64,000 bases of DNA from Hypericum androsaemum (GCA_963995505.1 OZ023180.1:2542501-2606500), one strand, 5' to 3'; positions 1-12,470 are shown, counted from the stretch's first letter. Numbers and translations are program-made. Notes: a model not told the origin generated them from the sequence alone.

Positions 1-1628
1 AAATGTTACAAATGAATATGATCCACAAATTAGACACATAGAGTTACAATTAATCTGTTGACAAGTTTTGACAAAAAGCAAGGGAAGACAGTGAAAACGG
101 AGCCGCAATCAGGCACTTTCTGATTGGACCACGTTTTTCAAGCAACCAATCCTACTTCACCACTTGCAAATTCATTAGAGTGAGTTGAAAAGGTGGGTCA
201 CGTAGGATGGTTATTTATCTACTCTCTTTTACGACTCAGAAACATAAAAGAAGAGACAAGAAACTTCTGAACTAATCCAGAAACGGAAGGAAAAGAAAAA
301 GTGGAGAGAGAACTAAGAAGAAAGAAAACGAAGCAGTTGAAGAAGAACGACTTAGTAAGCTATTTTCTGCCTCGAATTAGATTTTGATTCCTTTGTAAGC
401 TATCAAGAAGAACATTGGCCAAGAAACAACTAACGAAGAAATTGCAGTCTGTGATTCATCAGGTTAATCAGTTCTAATTGGACTTTTTTATATAGAACTT
501 GGCGGAGGGAAATATTTAGTAAATTCAGATATGTTCCGCACTTTCTTTCTTGCCGTCATTAATATGTTTTTGAAGGGTGGGTGATTAGTAAGATAATAGA
601 CACAACTCTTCGTGAACAAAATAGAATGAGACTTAGATTCTTTGAAAAAGTTTTAGTTTTAATCTTATGAATATAAAATATAGCGTGGCTCTAATAAGGA
701 TTTAGTAGATAAATATTTGGTGAAATAGATACTCATACCCTAATTCAAACACTCTTCTAATGAATACAACGTGGCGGCGGAGATCATATTTGGTGATATT
801 TTTTTTCTCACCTAACTAGGATTGAAATTTAAAAAGGGATCGGGGACCCCTCATTACGCGGTGCAGCGTGTTGGGCTCTTTTAGTTGTTGGGCCCATTTC
901 GGAAAAGAATCGCTTGTCATGCATGGACTGGACGCCGCATAGATGGATACAAGCCCACAGAATATTGTAAATTTAGGTTTACCGTCTCCAAATTGAATAA
1001 ATATTTTATTCAAAAACTATGAATATTTTCAGATAAATATTTCATCATCCAGCCTTTTACTTGTTTCATGTTATAATGTTTTGCGTGTTTTTCTTTCAAT
1101 TTTATTTACATTATTTTGGTTTTCTCTCTTTTTTTTGCCAAAATACGTCTCTCTTTGCATCAAAGATAAATGCTTTATACTATTTTTGAGCAAGTGATAA
1201 AAAAAATTGAGTTACTTCTTAAAACTTAACAAATGAAAAAATATCTGCCTTAAATAGGGTTTGATTGTATTCTCACTTTCAAAACCAGGAGAAATGATCC
1301 TATGATTAGGACTTGAGACCTCAGGGCCTACAACGAGGTCGACGAGTCGTTATTGGCCAGTCGAAAATTTTGACAATCGGCGAGGGACGATGGCAACTCG
1401 AGGCAGATGCTTTATATCACTTGGTGATGACTCAGTTCCCTATACCTTGTTTATTTTCTTAACCAACTCTTTCAATCTATTTTTATATACGAGATGATAT
1501 CCGCTTTCGTATTGCGTAAGAAATAACGTTATGTTTGTGGTTGATTTTGGTTGAAACCACCTTATACATATTGGATTGACTAATTTCAAATGAAATTTTA
1601 ATTCTCCAACTTTATTTTAATTCCAAAA
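1..1628. other. AT-rich intergenic DNA, no gene recognised
   Basis: I see no recognisable coding region. A purine-rich stretch at about 240-480 resembles a plant 5' UTR, but no start codon with a sustained reading frame follows. A short GC-richer island lies at about 840-960. Neither can be assigned. Confidence 0.4.
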
Positions 1629-1976
1629 GTGAATAGAAATTTTGAGTTCTATTTTCCTTTTTCATGCAAATGGAAATGGAATTCTGATTGCTTCCAAACT
1701 TTATTCTATTTCCAGATTCTACAGTACCAAACAAGCTTCCTTGAAGAACATGGGGAAGCTGCATTAATTTTGGCTAGAGAAAGCAGTAATCTTGATTGGA
1801 ACTTCCAATGCTACACCAATGAGGTACACCCTTCTCAAGGCTTACATCCTATGGACCCATTGTTCAAGTCGAAGCTGCTTCAAAGGCGGTCCGATCATCG
1901 GTTTATTCTTCTGAGGACAGTGCCATTTCCCAGCAACTGCATCAGCATTGTCATGTTCAAGATTAGTCCTTTCTGA
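1629..1976 (+). other. Unrecognised 115-codon open frame, possible exon relic
   Basis: This open frame starts in AT-rich sequence, then becomes more balanced from about 1715 to 1975, where composition looks exonic. No domain or family is recognised. The first residues are probably fortuitous because the sequence upstream of 1715 is low-complexity. It could be a fragment of a decayed gene or chance. No promoter, introns or homologous partner are visible in the window. Confidence 0.15.
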
Positions 1977-2330
1977 AAGTGTCTTTCTTCTTGCTGTTGC
2001 ATCTGCTGAAATTTCGAGCAAGGTTGGCTTGTTGGCTCTTGTGCACTCTTGGAGAAAAACTATCTTATAGTTAATCTAACAGACATTTGATTTTCTATCT
2101 ATCTATATTCTAACAGAGGACTAAAAGGCAAATCCATCCCTCTTCTTCTCGCTAGAAGGCAAAAGCAGTTAGAGTTGCATGCTTTAGGACTCTAAATAAT
2201 AATTTGAACTTTTTTGACTCCTCAAATTGGTACTTGTTTTTTATAAGTAAAATTTATTAAAAAATTGTTGGAGTGCGAAAATAACTTGTTGGGAGCTCGG
2301 GGTCGACTAAGCCAATCATCGAGCACGTTT
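1977..2330. other. Intergenic DNA with a LINE-tail-like T-rich stub
   Basis: No gene is visible. At about 2236-2262 a T-run followed by a TAAGTAAAATTTATTAA-like stretch resembles the reverse complement of plant LINE 3' ends seen at other positions in this window (for example 20741 and 27350). It could be an extremely 5'-truncated LINE copy. Sequence to 2330 then abuts the broken end of copia-1. Confidence 0.3.
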
Positions 2331-5300
2331 TGTCACGTAGTGGTATTGCGTCAAGATAATTTTGTCAGCTTTCCTAGAGATTTTTATTCCTAGTATGACG
2401 TCTGCCAAACCCATATCTTTCATGTCAAAGTGGTCCTTTAACATGTTCTTAGTTTTCACAATAACATCTTTATTGCTTCCCATAATTAGTAAGTCATCTA
2501 CGTAGAGACATACAATTACGTAAGCTTCAGGTGTGCCCTTAATGTAAACACATTTATCGCACTCATTGATCTTAAATCCATTCGACAGCATTGTCCTGTC
2601 AAATTTCTCGTGCCACTGTTTCGGCGCTTGTTTTAGCCCGTATAGTGACTTGACTAGCCGACACACTTTGTGCTCTTGACCGGGAGCCACAAACCTTTCA
2701 GGTTCCTCCATGTATATCTCCTCTTCCAGTTCTCCATTTAGGAAAGCTATTTTTACGTCCATTTGGTAGATCTCGAGGTTATAGAGTGCCGCAACAGCTA
2801 TAAGCACTCTAATTGATGTGATTCTTATGACCGGTGAATACGTGTCAAAGAAATCATGTCACTCCTTCTGTTTGAACCCCTTAGCTACCAATCGAGCTTT
2901 GTATTTCCTTTTTAGGATCCACCTGCATCCCAAAGGTTTGCAGCCCGGTGGGAGATCCACGATTTCCCACGTGTGGTTTTGCATAATGGATTCTATCTCA
3001 TTATTGATAGCTTCCTTCCAGAGAGGAGCATCTGGACTGGACAATGCCCCTCTTGGATTGTCCTGGGTTCATCTTCTAACGCATAGGTTAGATAATCTGG
3101 ACCAAAGGATTTAGTTACCTTCATCCGTTTACTACGTCTAGGTTCATCATCTTCCTGATTTGACCCTTGCGTAGTCTCGTGAGCCCTTTCTTTGGACTTC
3201 CTTCCTTTCTTTCCTTATTAGGAAAGCTATTCTCAAAGAACGTTGCGTTCCTTGATTCTATGACCATTCTCGCGTTTATGTCAGGATTTTCAGATTTATG
3301 CACCAAAAATCGATAAGCACTACTATTTTGCGCATATTTGATAAAGATGTAATCAATAGTCTTGGGTCCTATTCTCACCTGCTTAGGCTTAGGTACTTCG
3401 ACATTTGCTAGGCACCCCCACACTTTAAGGTAACCGTAGGAAGGCTTCCTTCTTTTCCATAGTTCATATGGGGTTTTATCCCTTTTCTTTTGTGGCAACT
3501 TGTTTAGAATGTGGTTAGCTGAGAGCACAGCTTCCCCCCACATGTTCTGGGGTAAGCCCGAGCTGATCAACATAGCGTTCATCATCTCCTTAAGAGTTCA
3601 ATTTTTGCGTTCAGCTATGCCATTCGATTGAGGTGAGTATGGAGCAGTCGTCTGATGAATAATACCATGTTCTTGACAGAGTTAATCAAACAGAGCTACA
3701 TATTCTCCCCCTTGATCACTTTGAATCATTTTGATTTTCACGCTGAGTTGATTTTCAACCTCATTCTTATATCTCTTAAAGGCATCAAGAGCTTCGTCTT
3801 TGCCCTTTAGGAAGAGCTTCGTCTTTGCCCTTTAGGAGATATACGTAATAGTATCTCGTACAATCATCGATAAACATGATGAAGTATTTCTTCCCGCCTT
3901 TAGTTTGCACGTGTTTCATATCGCAAGTGTCCGTATGAATTAACTCTAAAGGCGTAGTACTTCTTTCCACCGAATGGAAAGGTGCTTTGGTCATTTTAGC
4001 CTCCACACATACTTCACATTTATCAGATGGATTGAACTCTAGATTCGATAATAAATTTAAACTTACTAACTTTCTTAGCGAGTTTAAATTTACGTGTCCT
4101 AATCTACCATGCCATAAATTAGAACACTCGGCCAAGTAAGAAGAAGTGTTAACTTTATTTTCACCGTTAAAGGTGCGATGTACAGTTTTTATATTCATCT
4201 TAAACAGCCCCTTTTCTAGATAACCCTTTCCTATGAATTGACCCGCTTTGGTCAGTACAAACTTATCAGCCTCAAATACAAGCTTAAGCCCGGTTTTGCT
4301 TAACAGTGAGCCAGAAACTAAGTTCTTACGGATGTCCGGGACATGCAGCACATCCTTGAGGGTCAGCTCCTTTCCTGAGGTCAGGTTCAGGACCACCTTA
4401 CCCAGACCGACGATCTTGGATGTTGCAGAGTTTCTCATGAACAGCTTTCGGCCGGTGATAGGGATATAGTTCGAGAACATCTCCTTGTCCGAGCAGACGT
4501 GGCGGGTAGCTCCTGTGTCCACGAACCACTCTCTTGGATTGTCCACCAGGTTGGCTTCAAACACCACGGCTGACAGATCTATTTCGGACAAGTCTTCAGC
4601 CAGGTTAGCCTTTCCTTGGACGTCCTTCTTCGGCTGGCGACAGTCCTTAGCCATGTGGCCAGGTTTGCCGCAGTTGTAGCAGTCGCCCTTGATCTTTTTA
4701 TTCTTTTTCTTCTTGGGCTCTTGCTTCTCCTGCTTATCCTCAGACTTCTTCCTCTTCTTGCCACCTTTTCCCTCGGCGAGGTGCACGGTGGTCTTAGAGT
4801 TGGCCTTGCATTGCTTGTCTTTGGACTTTCGGTTGTCTTCCTCGATCCTAAGTCTCACTATCAGGTCTTCTAGGCCCATGTCCTTTCTCTTGTGCTTGAG
4901 GTAGCTCTTGAAGTCCTTCCAGAGCGGGGGGAGCTTCTCGATCATCGCAGCTACTTGGAAGGACTCGCTGAGTTGCATCCCTTCGGCTTGGATCTCGTGA
5001 AGGATCAGCTGCAACTCCTGCACTTTGTCGATGACCTTCTTGGAGTCCACTATCTTGAAGTCGAGGAATCGTCCGACGATGAATTTCTTCGTCCCGGCAT
5101 CCTCCATTTTGTACTTCTTCTCGAGTGAACTCCACAGCTCCTTAGCGGTCTTGGTTACCGCATAGACGTTGTAGAGCGTGTCGTCTAGTCTATTCAGGAC
5201 GTAGTTTCGGTATAGGAAGTCACTGTGACTCCACGCTTCGAGAGCGTTGATCTTCTGTTGATCCGTCTCATTTTTTGCTATCTTCGGTGCTTCCTCTTTC

Positions 5301-5446
5301 AGGAACCGAACTAGGTTGAGCGTGGTCAGATAGAACGTCATCTTCTGTTGCCACCTCTTGAACTCGGTACCGTTGAACTTCGCTGGCTTTTTGGCGTGGA
5401 CAGTTCCTGGTACCGTTGTCAGTGCTACGGTGCTTGACGATACCAT
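2331..5446 (-). pseudogene. gag-pol pseudogene of copia-1 (gag, PR, INT, partial RT)
   Basis: Reading on the minus strand from an ATG at 5446, gag opens with the motif [16 protein letters not shown] and ends in a CCHC zinc knuckle ([14 protein letters not shown]). Aspartic protease follows with [10 protein letters not shown], then the GAG-pre-integrase motif WHGRLGHVN and the integrase core beginning [11 protein letters not shown] keeps the catalytic block CLYVDDLLIMG. Frame is lost at a 25-bp tandem duplication (3788-3837) and again near 3590-3780. RT carries an in-frame 27-bp deletion between short direct repeats (near 2910), removing [13 protein letters not shown] residues. The first residues of the longer open frame (5461) are leader sequence; alignment with the related elements puts the gag start at 5446. 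It cannot be functional. Confidence 0.9.
3788..3837. repeat. 25-bp perfect tandem duplication in integrase
   Basis: Two identical adjacent 25-bp units, 3788-3812 and 3813-3837, start AGAGCTTCGTC. The related copia-3 has only one unit. As 25 is not a multiple of three, the duplication breaks the integrase reading frame. Confidence 0.95.
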
Positions 5447-5475
5447 CTTCAAGTACACCAATCTCGTCTTACGAT

Positions 5476-6195
5476 TATTGTGTTCTGAGGATTTGGTGTA
5501 CTTGATTAGGATCTACGGCAGTCGAGGCAAGTGTTGGACACTTTCTCCGTAAGACGAGATTGCCCCGTATATTTCAGTGCGGTACGGGCTACGGCAATCG
5601 TCCCCAAGATACAATGACTGTTCGGGAGTTTCTAAGAACGTTGCACACGTATCTCGAAACTTTCGGGCGAATTCTTATATACCCAGAACTTTCGGACGGA
5701 CTTTTTGTAAGTGAAGGACGGGGGAGAGGAGAAGACAACAATGCTTATGAATGCACTTGTTGCTGGGATGTTTGCAAATGAGGGGGAGAGGCCTATTTAT
5801 AGGCGCTGGAAGAGTGGCAGGCAGGCACTCCGAAGGGGCATGAGGCACTTCCGAAGAGATGCGACTCAGGCAGGCAGCCAGATCGCTCGTGGCTCTTCGG
5901 AGATGTCCCTTCGCTAGGCAGACAGGCTGTCTGCGCTCGTGGCCCTTCGGTGGCATTCTGGATCCTTCCAGGTGCGTCCAGACTTTGCTGGCACTCCTTC
6001 ACGAGGGATGTCGCAACCCTTCGGCCGTCTGGAAGTCTCCAGGACGTTCCAGCCGTTCATGCCTCTTCGGTGGCCATCCTGGAAGGCGCTCGCAGCCCCT
6101 CGTCACTTCGGTAGCTACGCAGCTCTCTCCGGACTCGGGCAAAATACTTAAGGCTCCTCCAGCTACTTGCGACGATGCGCACACTCGAATATGGA
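5476..6195 (-). repeat. 5' LTR of copia-1, truncated at its U3 end
   Basis: It matches the other LTRs of the family from the TATTGTGTTCTGAGG end (equivalent to TGTTGTTTCGGAGG elsewhere) through to the GACGATGCGCAC block near 6180, where similarity fades. The remaining U3 part with the alternating CA/CG tract and the hairpin is missing. Confidence 0.8.
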
Positions 6196-7471
6196 ATATA
6201 TGCCATACCCAAACAGAACAAAACCATAGTTAAATCAAACAAATGATTATCATAATTAAATCCTCCAAATTGTCATCTGTATAAGTATCGATTTAACTAG
6301 TGTAACTAAATCAAACAGACGTCGTACACATTCTCATGGCATACAGCCTATTAGGACAGTAGACAAACAATTAACAAATTGGTAATCACGTAATCTTCAA
6401 TACAGTCAACACGGTGGCCAAAAAAAAAATACTTGTTCGCATCAACACAAGACCAAACTGTGGGCAATATTAAATAATAATTTATTATCCATATCTATAT
6501 CTATATGCACGCTACAGGACATCCACGGCCAAATATAATAATGGGTTAATGAATATACATATTGTAATTGGTTTCAATAAGACAGTAGCTATTCTCAAAA
6601 ATGAAGAAGACTGTAGGATTTATCATATACAATCCAGTAGGACAAGTTACATATGATCCACATGAAGTTATACAGTATGACGAGATTCGAACTTATCTCG
6701 AATTTTTCGACTCTGTTATCTCCTTTATCTGCTATTCCTCAAGGTTCTCCTCAAGACCCTATATATTTCGAGCTAGGTTATGATCGGTCTAGGATCACCA
6801 AGAGGAGAATAGAGAATATCAAATAAGACGACTTACTCTGGCGTCTCTTAGTGCAGTGTCGCCTTCGCCCCCGTCCCTTAGCTCACCAGAATCGTTACCC
6901 CACCTTAGAACAGTGAAAAACGGATTTAAGCCGCTTTGAGGACGGTATGGTTTTTGACAATCCTTATATATAGATCTAACCCTAGGGCTCCCAATTAAGG
7001 TTTGAGCAAATCATAGAATCTCTCCTGCCAAAATTACAGATCCAAACCCATAGCTTCCAGTAATATCATTTTTGGTTTTCTGGTCTTTACAAAAACTGAG
7101 CACAAAAGGATCTTATTAGATCCACTTAAGTATGTTTTGAGTTAAAGCTTTGCAAATGTAAGAAAAATACTATCGAAAAAATTACCCTTCAAATGGATCT
7201 GATCGTGATAGACATCAAATTTCAGAGATAAAAAAATGTCATTTAAAATAAACCAGAAGTAAAGATTTCCTACCAAGTTATACTTTGGTAAGATTTTAAT
7301 GAAGCTGCAACTGCAACTTTGTGATACTTAGAATTTGACGGATAGTTAAATGTACATATTATTGTATTTGTGATATTCCGTAAATGATAAGTTATGTTTA
7401 AAATGTTTAAGTGATTTGATTTAGACTATCCATACTAATAAGATGCACATTCTTTTCTGTCAAACATCTTT
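6196..7471. other. Intergenic DNA, nothing assignable
   Basis: No recognisable coding sequence is present. A less AT-rich patch at 6690-6950 has short pyrimidine-rich runs that could be transcribed sequence, but no frame or splice pattern supports a gene. Confidence 0.3.
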
Positions 7472-7627
7472 AGAAAATTCTAAAGTTAAATGCATTTGAC
7501 CTAGGGTAGTTTTAGAATGGGTGACCTCCAAGAAAGTTTTTGGAATGAGTGCGAGTGAGGACAAAACATGCTAGAAAAAATCTGTGTTAATTTGTAGAGA
7601 CAGTCGGTCGAATCACATGACGTTACA
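7472..7627 (+). repeat. Degenerate 5S-rRNA-derived repeat
   Basis: The block containing AAAGTTAAATGCATTTGACC and then ATGGGTGACCTCC corresponds to the 3' half of plant 5S rRNA (AAGTTAAGCGTGCTTGG and ATGGGTGACCTCC). It continues with GAGTGCGAGTGAGGACAAA, which is not 5S but also occurs, inverted, at 24837-25000. The pair is therefore one repeat family carrying a 5S-like head, as in Cassandra-type LTRs or 5S-derived SINEs. It is strongly mutated and not a functional 5S gene. Confidence 0.7.
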
Positions 7628-7785
7628 ATATTATTAAAATAAAAATCTATTTATAAAAAAGCTTCCTTGCAGCATGAGAAAAACTTAATGTTGATCTAGT
7701 ACAATTCTTTCCCGAGAAATATATTGTGTATATATATAAAAGACATAAAGCTACTGACCTTTATAGTCTAAAGCGGTTCAATATC

Positions 7786-9911
7786 GTAGTTTAAAGTTCA
7801 TGAGTTTTGCATAATTGTAATGAATATATCAGTTTGGTGAGAATAATTTTTGATGGGTAAATTTATTTATTAAAAAATAAATTATATTACACCTTAATGC
7901 ACCCCATATGTTCGATAAAATGATAACTAAACACAGCTATCACCTCGTGAACTTTCCCACAAGTTAAAGAAACAAGCTCCTGTCCTCCTAACAAAACAAA
8001 AAAATCTAACATTACAAACTCCTTGAACTCTCTAATCATCTGATTGTAAATATAATCTGATCTCCTGTCCTCCTATCTCGTTAGTAAAGTTTGCCCATCT
8101 TAACCACTCTTTAAACCTCAAGAAAATGGAATGAATGAGAAACTCCCGGTTACGTCTTTGTTCCTTGAAAATTACGTGATTCTTATGAAGCTAAGTGCCC
8201 CACATGATCGAAGTAAAAAGTGCAAACCAAACCTTCGTCTGTATTCCCCTTCTTCTTAATCCCATCCAACTCGAAAGAGCACAAACTTAAGGAAGGACCT
8301 GCGCACCAACTTATCCCACCAAGTCAGCAAAATAGCATCGGATAGACCAGAAAAATTGACAGTGTAGCAAAAGATGGTTACTGGATTCATCTTGATCATC
8401 ACATAACAGGCATAAGCAATTCCAAGGGTTCAGTCGCCGACACCTGACAAGTCTATCTCTTGTAGGTAGTCTATTTTGTAGAGCTTGCCAAAGAAAGCAC
8501 TCTACTTTGAATAAGAAAATACCCTGCCATACCTTAGTTGTTCCCAAATTTGCGGCAGAAATTTAATGTCTGCTTCTTTGAACATTGCTGCATAGTGACC
8601 TGGTGGAGAATCTATGATCCAAGTCAAGTGACCATACGATTTGATCTCTCCTTCACCTGCGAAATCAAGTGTAGTAGCTCTCTGTTTAGTTCTTCCTCGT
8701 ATTGGAAAAAACTCCTTCTCCACTTTAAATCCCTGCACCAGGTACCATTCTCCCAATAACCACAATCACCAATCCTGGCACTTTGCTGAGATGAGATTGT
8801 AAAAAGTCGAGGAAACATGACTCTGAGGTTCGTTCCAGCCGCCCAAGTGTCTGACCAGAAGAAGAACCTACTCCAATCTTCCACATTTAGCCTTAAACCA
8901 GAGAAGAAGGTCTCTGCAACATCAGATTCTTCCAATGTGGCAGAAGCCCAGACACTATCGTGCTTAGCCTTCATGAAAGACAAGGTGGCCTCTGGCCTGA
9001 TATAATGAATCCCAGCAGTTATCCTTGCCCACAAGGTGCTTCCATCCTCCAAAAACTTCCAAAGTCATTTAAACATCATCCTTTCTATTCCCATTCCACC
9101 CATTTTAGTAGGACGAGCAACCAATTCCCACCTCATCAAAGGCGTCTTGTTATCTTCGTTGTCTTCCGACCAAAGAAATCTACGCATTTTTTGATCAATT
9201 AACTTGCAAACCCCTGCAGCTAGTTTGAAAATTGAGAGATAATAAATTGGAAGACATGAAAGCACTGCCCTCACCAATGTTAATCTCCCGCCCAATGAAA
9301 GCAGGTTTCATTTCCAAGAGCTCAATCTCAAATTAATAGAATTAATCACGGGTCTCCAAGTTGACAAGCTTTTCATACTGCAGCCGAGAGGCAGCCCTTA
9401 ATAGTTGATAGGTAAAGCTCTCCAAATCGCAGCCCCAAAGATCTAAGATGGAAGGGATTCAGTCCTCTCGAATGTTGATTAAATCCTATTGTAGTCTTCT
9501 TCTTCTAGCAAGAGACCCAGGTGTTAAAGGACAAGATTCTTCAATTCTGTCCAAATCGCAAATTACCTCCTCTGCCTCACTTATTCGCTTCTCAATCTTC
9601 CCAAACTTAGCCTTGTTCCAATCCTGGATTTTCTCTTTAACCAATTTCAATTTCAGCTTGTACAAAAAATTTTGTGGGCCAAAAGTAATGCTTACGTCGC
9701 CGATGACGAAGTATTATAGGCGGCCACACGGCACTCACAAAATCTTCATTAACCTTTTTAAGAGAAAAAAATCGTCATTAATCTAATCACCGGCTTTCTA
9801 TAGTAAATCACGTGCGTCTCTTACTAGCCACTTATCGGTAGGCGCATCGGGTGGTTTCTGTCCTCATCGTCGCGTCCCTTACAGAGTGCGTAAATCAACT
9901 GACCCACAAAA
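7786..9911 (-). mobile_element. LINE-A: decayed L1-type retrotransposon
   Basis: Plant L1-type LINE remnant on the minus strand, recognised from ORF2 fragments between 8311 and 9690. A 19-bp exact direct repeat, TCTAAAGCGGTTCAATATC, lies at 7767-7785 and 9912-9930 on both sides of the block. It fits a LINE target-site duplication, although no clean poly(T) adjoins the left copy, so the exact ends are inferred. The interval also includes non-LINE-looking AT-rich sequence at 7790-8290. Confidence 0.7.
8311..9690 (-). pseudogene. LINE-A ORF2 pseudogene lacking the RT core
   Basis: Read on the minus strand, 9690-9450 encodes the charged helical linker that precedes RT in plant LINEs (motifs DWNKAKFGKIEKRISE and RRRRLQ). 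It passes directly at about 9420-9445 into the RT thumb motif LPINY-GLPLGCSMKSLSTW and then GGRLTLVRAVLSCLPIYYLSIF. At 8311-8547 the zinc-binding zf-RVT domain follows (FLWQALQNRLPTRDRL, CLLCDDQDESSNHLLLHC). The palm with the YADD motif is absent, so an internal deletion removed the catalytic core. Frameshifts and stops separate the pieces. Confidence 0.85.
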
Positions 9912-9930
9912 TCTAAAGCGGTTCAATATC

Positions 9931-11987
9931 TATAATAAAAGTTAAGAAAAAAATCATCAGTCAATAAACTTAGATATAATATAATAAAATATCTATCTGA
10001 TAGTTTTTTAGTTTTTGGGTTTTGAAAATTAAACTAATAAGTCAATCAGTTCATTTTTTGTCATCAATAAATTATTAATTTATCGATCAATTAAAATTTC
10101 ACTAAATTAATAAAGTTTCACGGTACTGATAGTATTAATTTAAAAAAGTTTTACTGTAATTACAAGAGGAATTTAAAGATTGTAACAAGGATAACATCTA
10201 GTCTTCAAAAGGTCTCAGTAGTGAAGAAATTTTATGACTCGTTCTACGTGCCAAGTTATCAAAAGATATGGTATGTCTTCACCAATCTACAAGGGACATG
10301 TGAATTGGTGGAGCCATATGAGTACAATGAATTATGATGGAATAAAATCTTGCAATAATTGTGACTTGGCTAATACAGAAATTTTGTAATAAAAAAGAAA
10401 GTTTGATCCTTAATTGTTACCTTTTCCCGTGATTTTTTTTTCAAAACAATAGAGATGTGTACTAACATATCATATACTTATGATCTCTTTATATTCCTTT
10501 TTATTTTATCATGCATGTATATTATCTATATCATATACTTATAGTCCTTTTATTTTTACTTTACCATACATGAATATTAAAAACATTTTTGTAAACTTTA
10601 TTTAAACATAAGAATAAATAAATAAATTTATTAACTTCTCTTTTCTAGTCCAAGTAATACAAATACAAACATCTTAAATCCATATAACCATGAAAACTTG
10701 AAGTAGATAATTACTAGAGATTAAGAAACTTTGACAAAGAAATTTGTTAAGAAAAATTCGTAGTGATGTTTTACTCTGCCAAATTATAACTTTTAGTGAA
10801 ATACTTGTCACATAACCCTTCAAGATTATTTGCTTAAGAATCAAACTTCTTTTTTCAAAACAAAATTTTTTGGGCAAATTAATCTCTCTAGTATGGCTTA
10901 ATCTACAATTTAGTCCCTTGATTATCAAAATGTATTATAAAATCTTCCGTATTTAGTTACATTATACTATCGGGTCCCTGGCTCACGTCATCCACTCTTT
11001 TTTTCAGTGTTGTCATTGAAACGACAAAATAACCTTCCAAAAATTTAAAAAAATTTGCCAAGATCCCCAAAAATTTGCCAAAAATTTTAAAAAATCCCCA
11101 ACGTCTGCGATGAATCGGCGTGTTCGACCTCAACCACCAGTCTCGACCAGTTTTACTTTGAATTCAGATTCGTATTTCGATGGTAAAAACAAAAGTTTGG
11201 ATTATCCGAATATCAGAACCATAAAATTACTTTATACTTTGTTAGTTCAACAACCCTAAACTAAAAGATGTTCCATTTAGCACCTTGTAGTTTTTAAAAT
11301 TGAACAATTAACACTTTAGTATTAATTTTTCAGTGATGGGAGACACATTGTCTTATATATATGGCCTCCAAGTCAACACAAATTAACACGTCATCCATAC
11401 TCCACCTTCTGATCACTCTTTCCCCGGCCGCTTCCATCGCCTCCACTGTCAGCAACAATCTCTACTCCCCACCTCACGCCAATATAATCTAGTTCAATCC
11501 AAGAAATAAGCAATTCATAAGTTATTTTCGATTTGTTATCCCTACAACAGTGCAAGGGAGATTATCTCCCTGAATCCAAAGATCCTGGAGAAAAGGCAAG
11601 ATCGCGAAGTAATTTCACTACCCATGGATTTTAAATTATCCCGATTTTAAGAAGTGATATGCACTTTGTAAAATCTTTCTATATGAAACTAGTTTTAGTT
11701 TGTTTGGCTTTGGGATCTCCAGTGCCATAAGCATAATTAATTTTTCTGTTTTTGAATTTTCATTTTCTTGTCTAGAGAAGTTTTCAGATTAGGTTTCAAG
11801 GCCATAGAAGGAATAAAAATCAATTATAATAAAATCACATCCAGAAAATTTCACTTTAGAACCGGTCCAAATTAAACGAACAAAGTACTCAACCAAAATC
11901 TCCTAAACATATGAAGAACAAATTTTCGTGACATGTATACATAAGTGCACTTTATTCCTTTAATTTATTATAATTTTTATTAAATAT
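9931..11987. other. Very AT-rich intergenic DNA
   Basis: No gene is supported. It contains the left arm of a distant inverted repeat (10265-10385). At about 10880-11010 phrases such as TTTAGTCCCTTGATT and TCGGGTCCCTGGC resemble terminal parts of Mutator-like elements of the 19494 type. No matching second end was found. Confidence 0.35.
10265..10385 (+). repeat. Left arm of a 5-kb-spaced inverted repeat
   Basis: This segment matches the reverse complement of 15208-15333 over about 120 bp. Shared blocks include TTCACCAATCTACAAG, GGAATAAAATCTTGCAATAA and TTGTGAC-TGGCTAATA. The arms face inward. Confidence 0.8.
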
Positions 11988-12470
11988 CAACCGGACATTT
12001 ATACATAATCGGACATGCCATTAAGACATAACCGAACATGTTATTTAATTAATTTATTTATTTATAATCGGACATGCAGTTTTCTCGTAACAGAGCATGT
12101 CATTTTATCGTAACCGGGCATGCTATTTTATTGCAACTAGACATGCCATTTATTTAACCGGGCATGTCATTTTATCGTAATCAAAAATGCCATTTCACGT
12201 AACCAAGTATGTCATTTTATCATAATCGGACCTGCCATTTGATCATAACCGGCATGTTACTTTATCATAACCGGGCCTACCGTTTGGTCATAACCAGCAT
12301 AATGTCATTTTATCGTAACCAGTCATGCCATTTTATCGTAACCGGGCCTCCCTTTTGGTCATAACTGGACATGTTATTTTATCATAATCGGGCCTGCTAT
12401 TTGAACATAACCAAACATGCCATTTGATCATAACCGGCTTGCCATTTTGCCATAACCAAACATATCATTC
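11988..12470. repeat. Minisatellite A, about 23-bp period
   Basis: Roughly 20 degenerate head-to-tail units of about 23 bp. The consensus is near CATAACCGGGCATGCCATTT plus TAT. Individual units vary (CGTAACCGGGCATG, CATAATCGGACCTG, CATAACCAAACATG) and some have lost a few bases. It has no coding capacity. A related array lies at 20465-20650. Confidence 0.85.

Larger units (their letters stand above)
2331..6195 (-). mobile_element. copia-1: truncated Ty1/copia retrotransposon
   Basis: This minus-strand Ty1/copia element keeps its 5' LTR (5476-6195, outer end lost), gag, protease, integrase and part of reverse transcriptase. It stops abruptly inside RT at about 2331, and RNase H, polypurine tract and 3' LTR are missing. 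The surviving protein is close to copia-3 and copia-5 in this window and more distant from copia-2, so copia-1, -3 and -5 form one family. Because both ends are broken no target duplication can be identified. Confidence 0.9.

Noticed and set aside
11988..12470. Regular short repeats resembling a CRISPR array
   Set aside because: Units are contiguous 23-bp degenerate tandem repeats with no unique spacers, in a plant nuclear context; it is a minisatellite.
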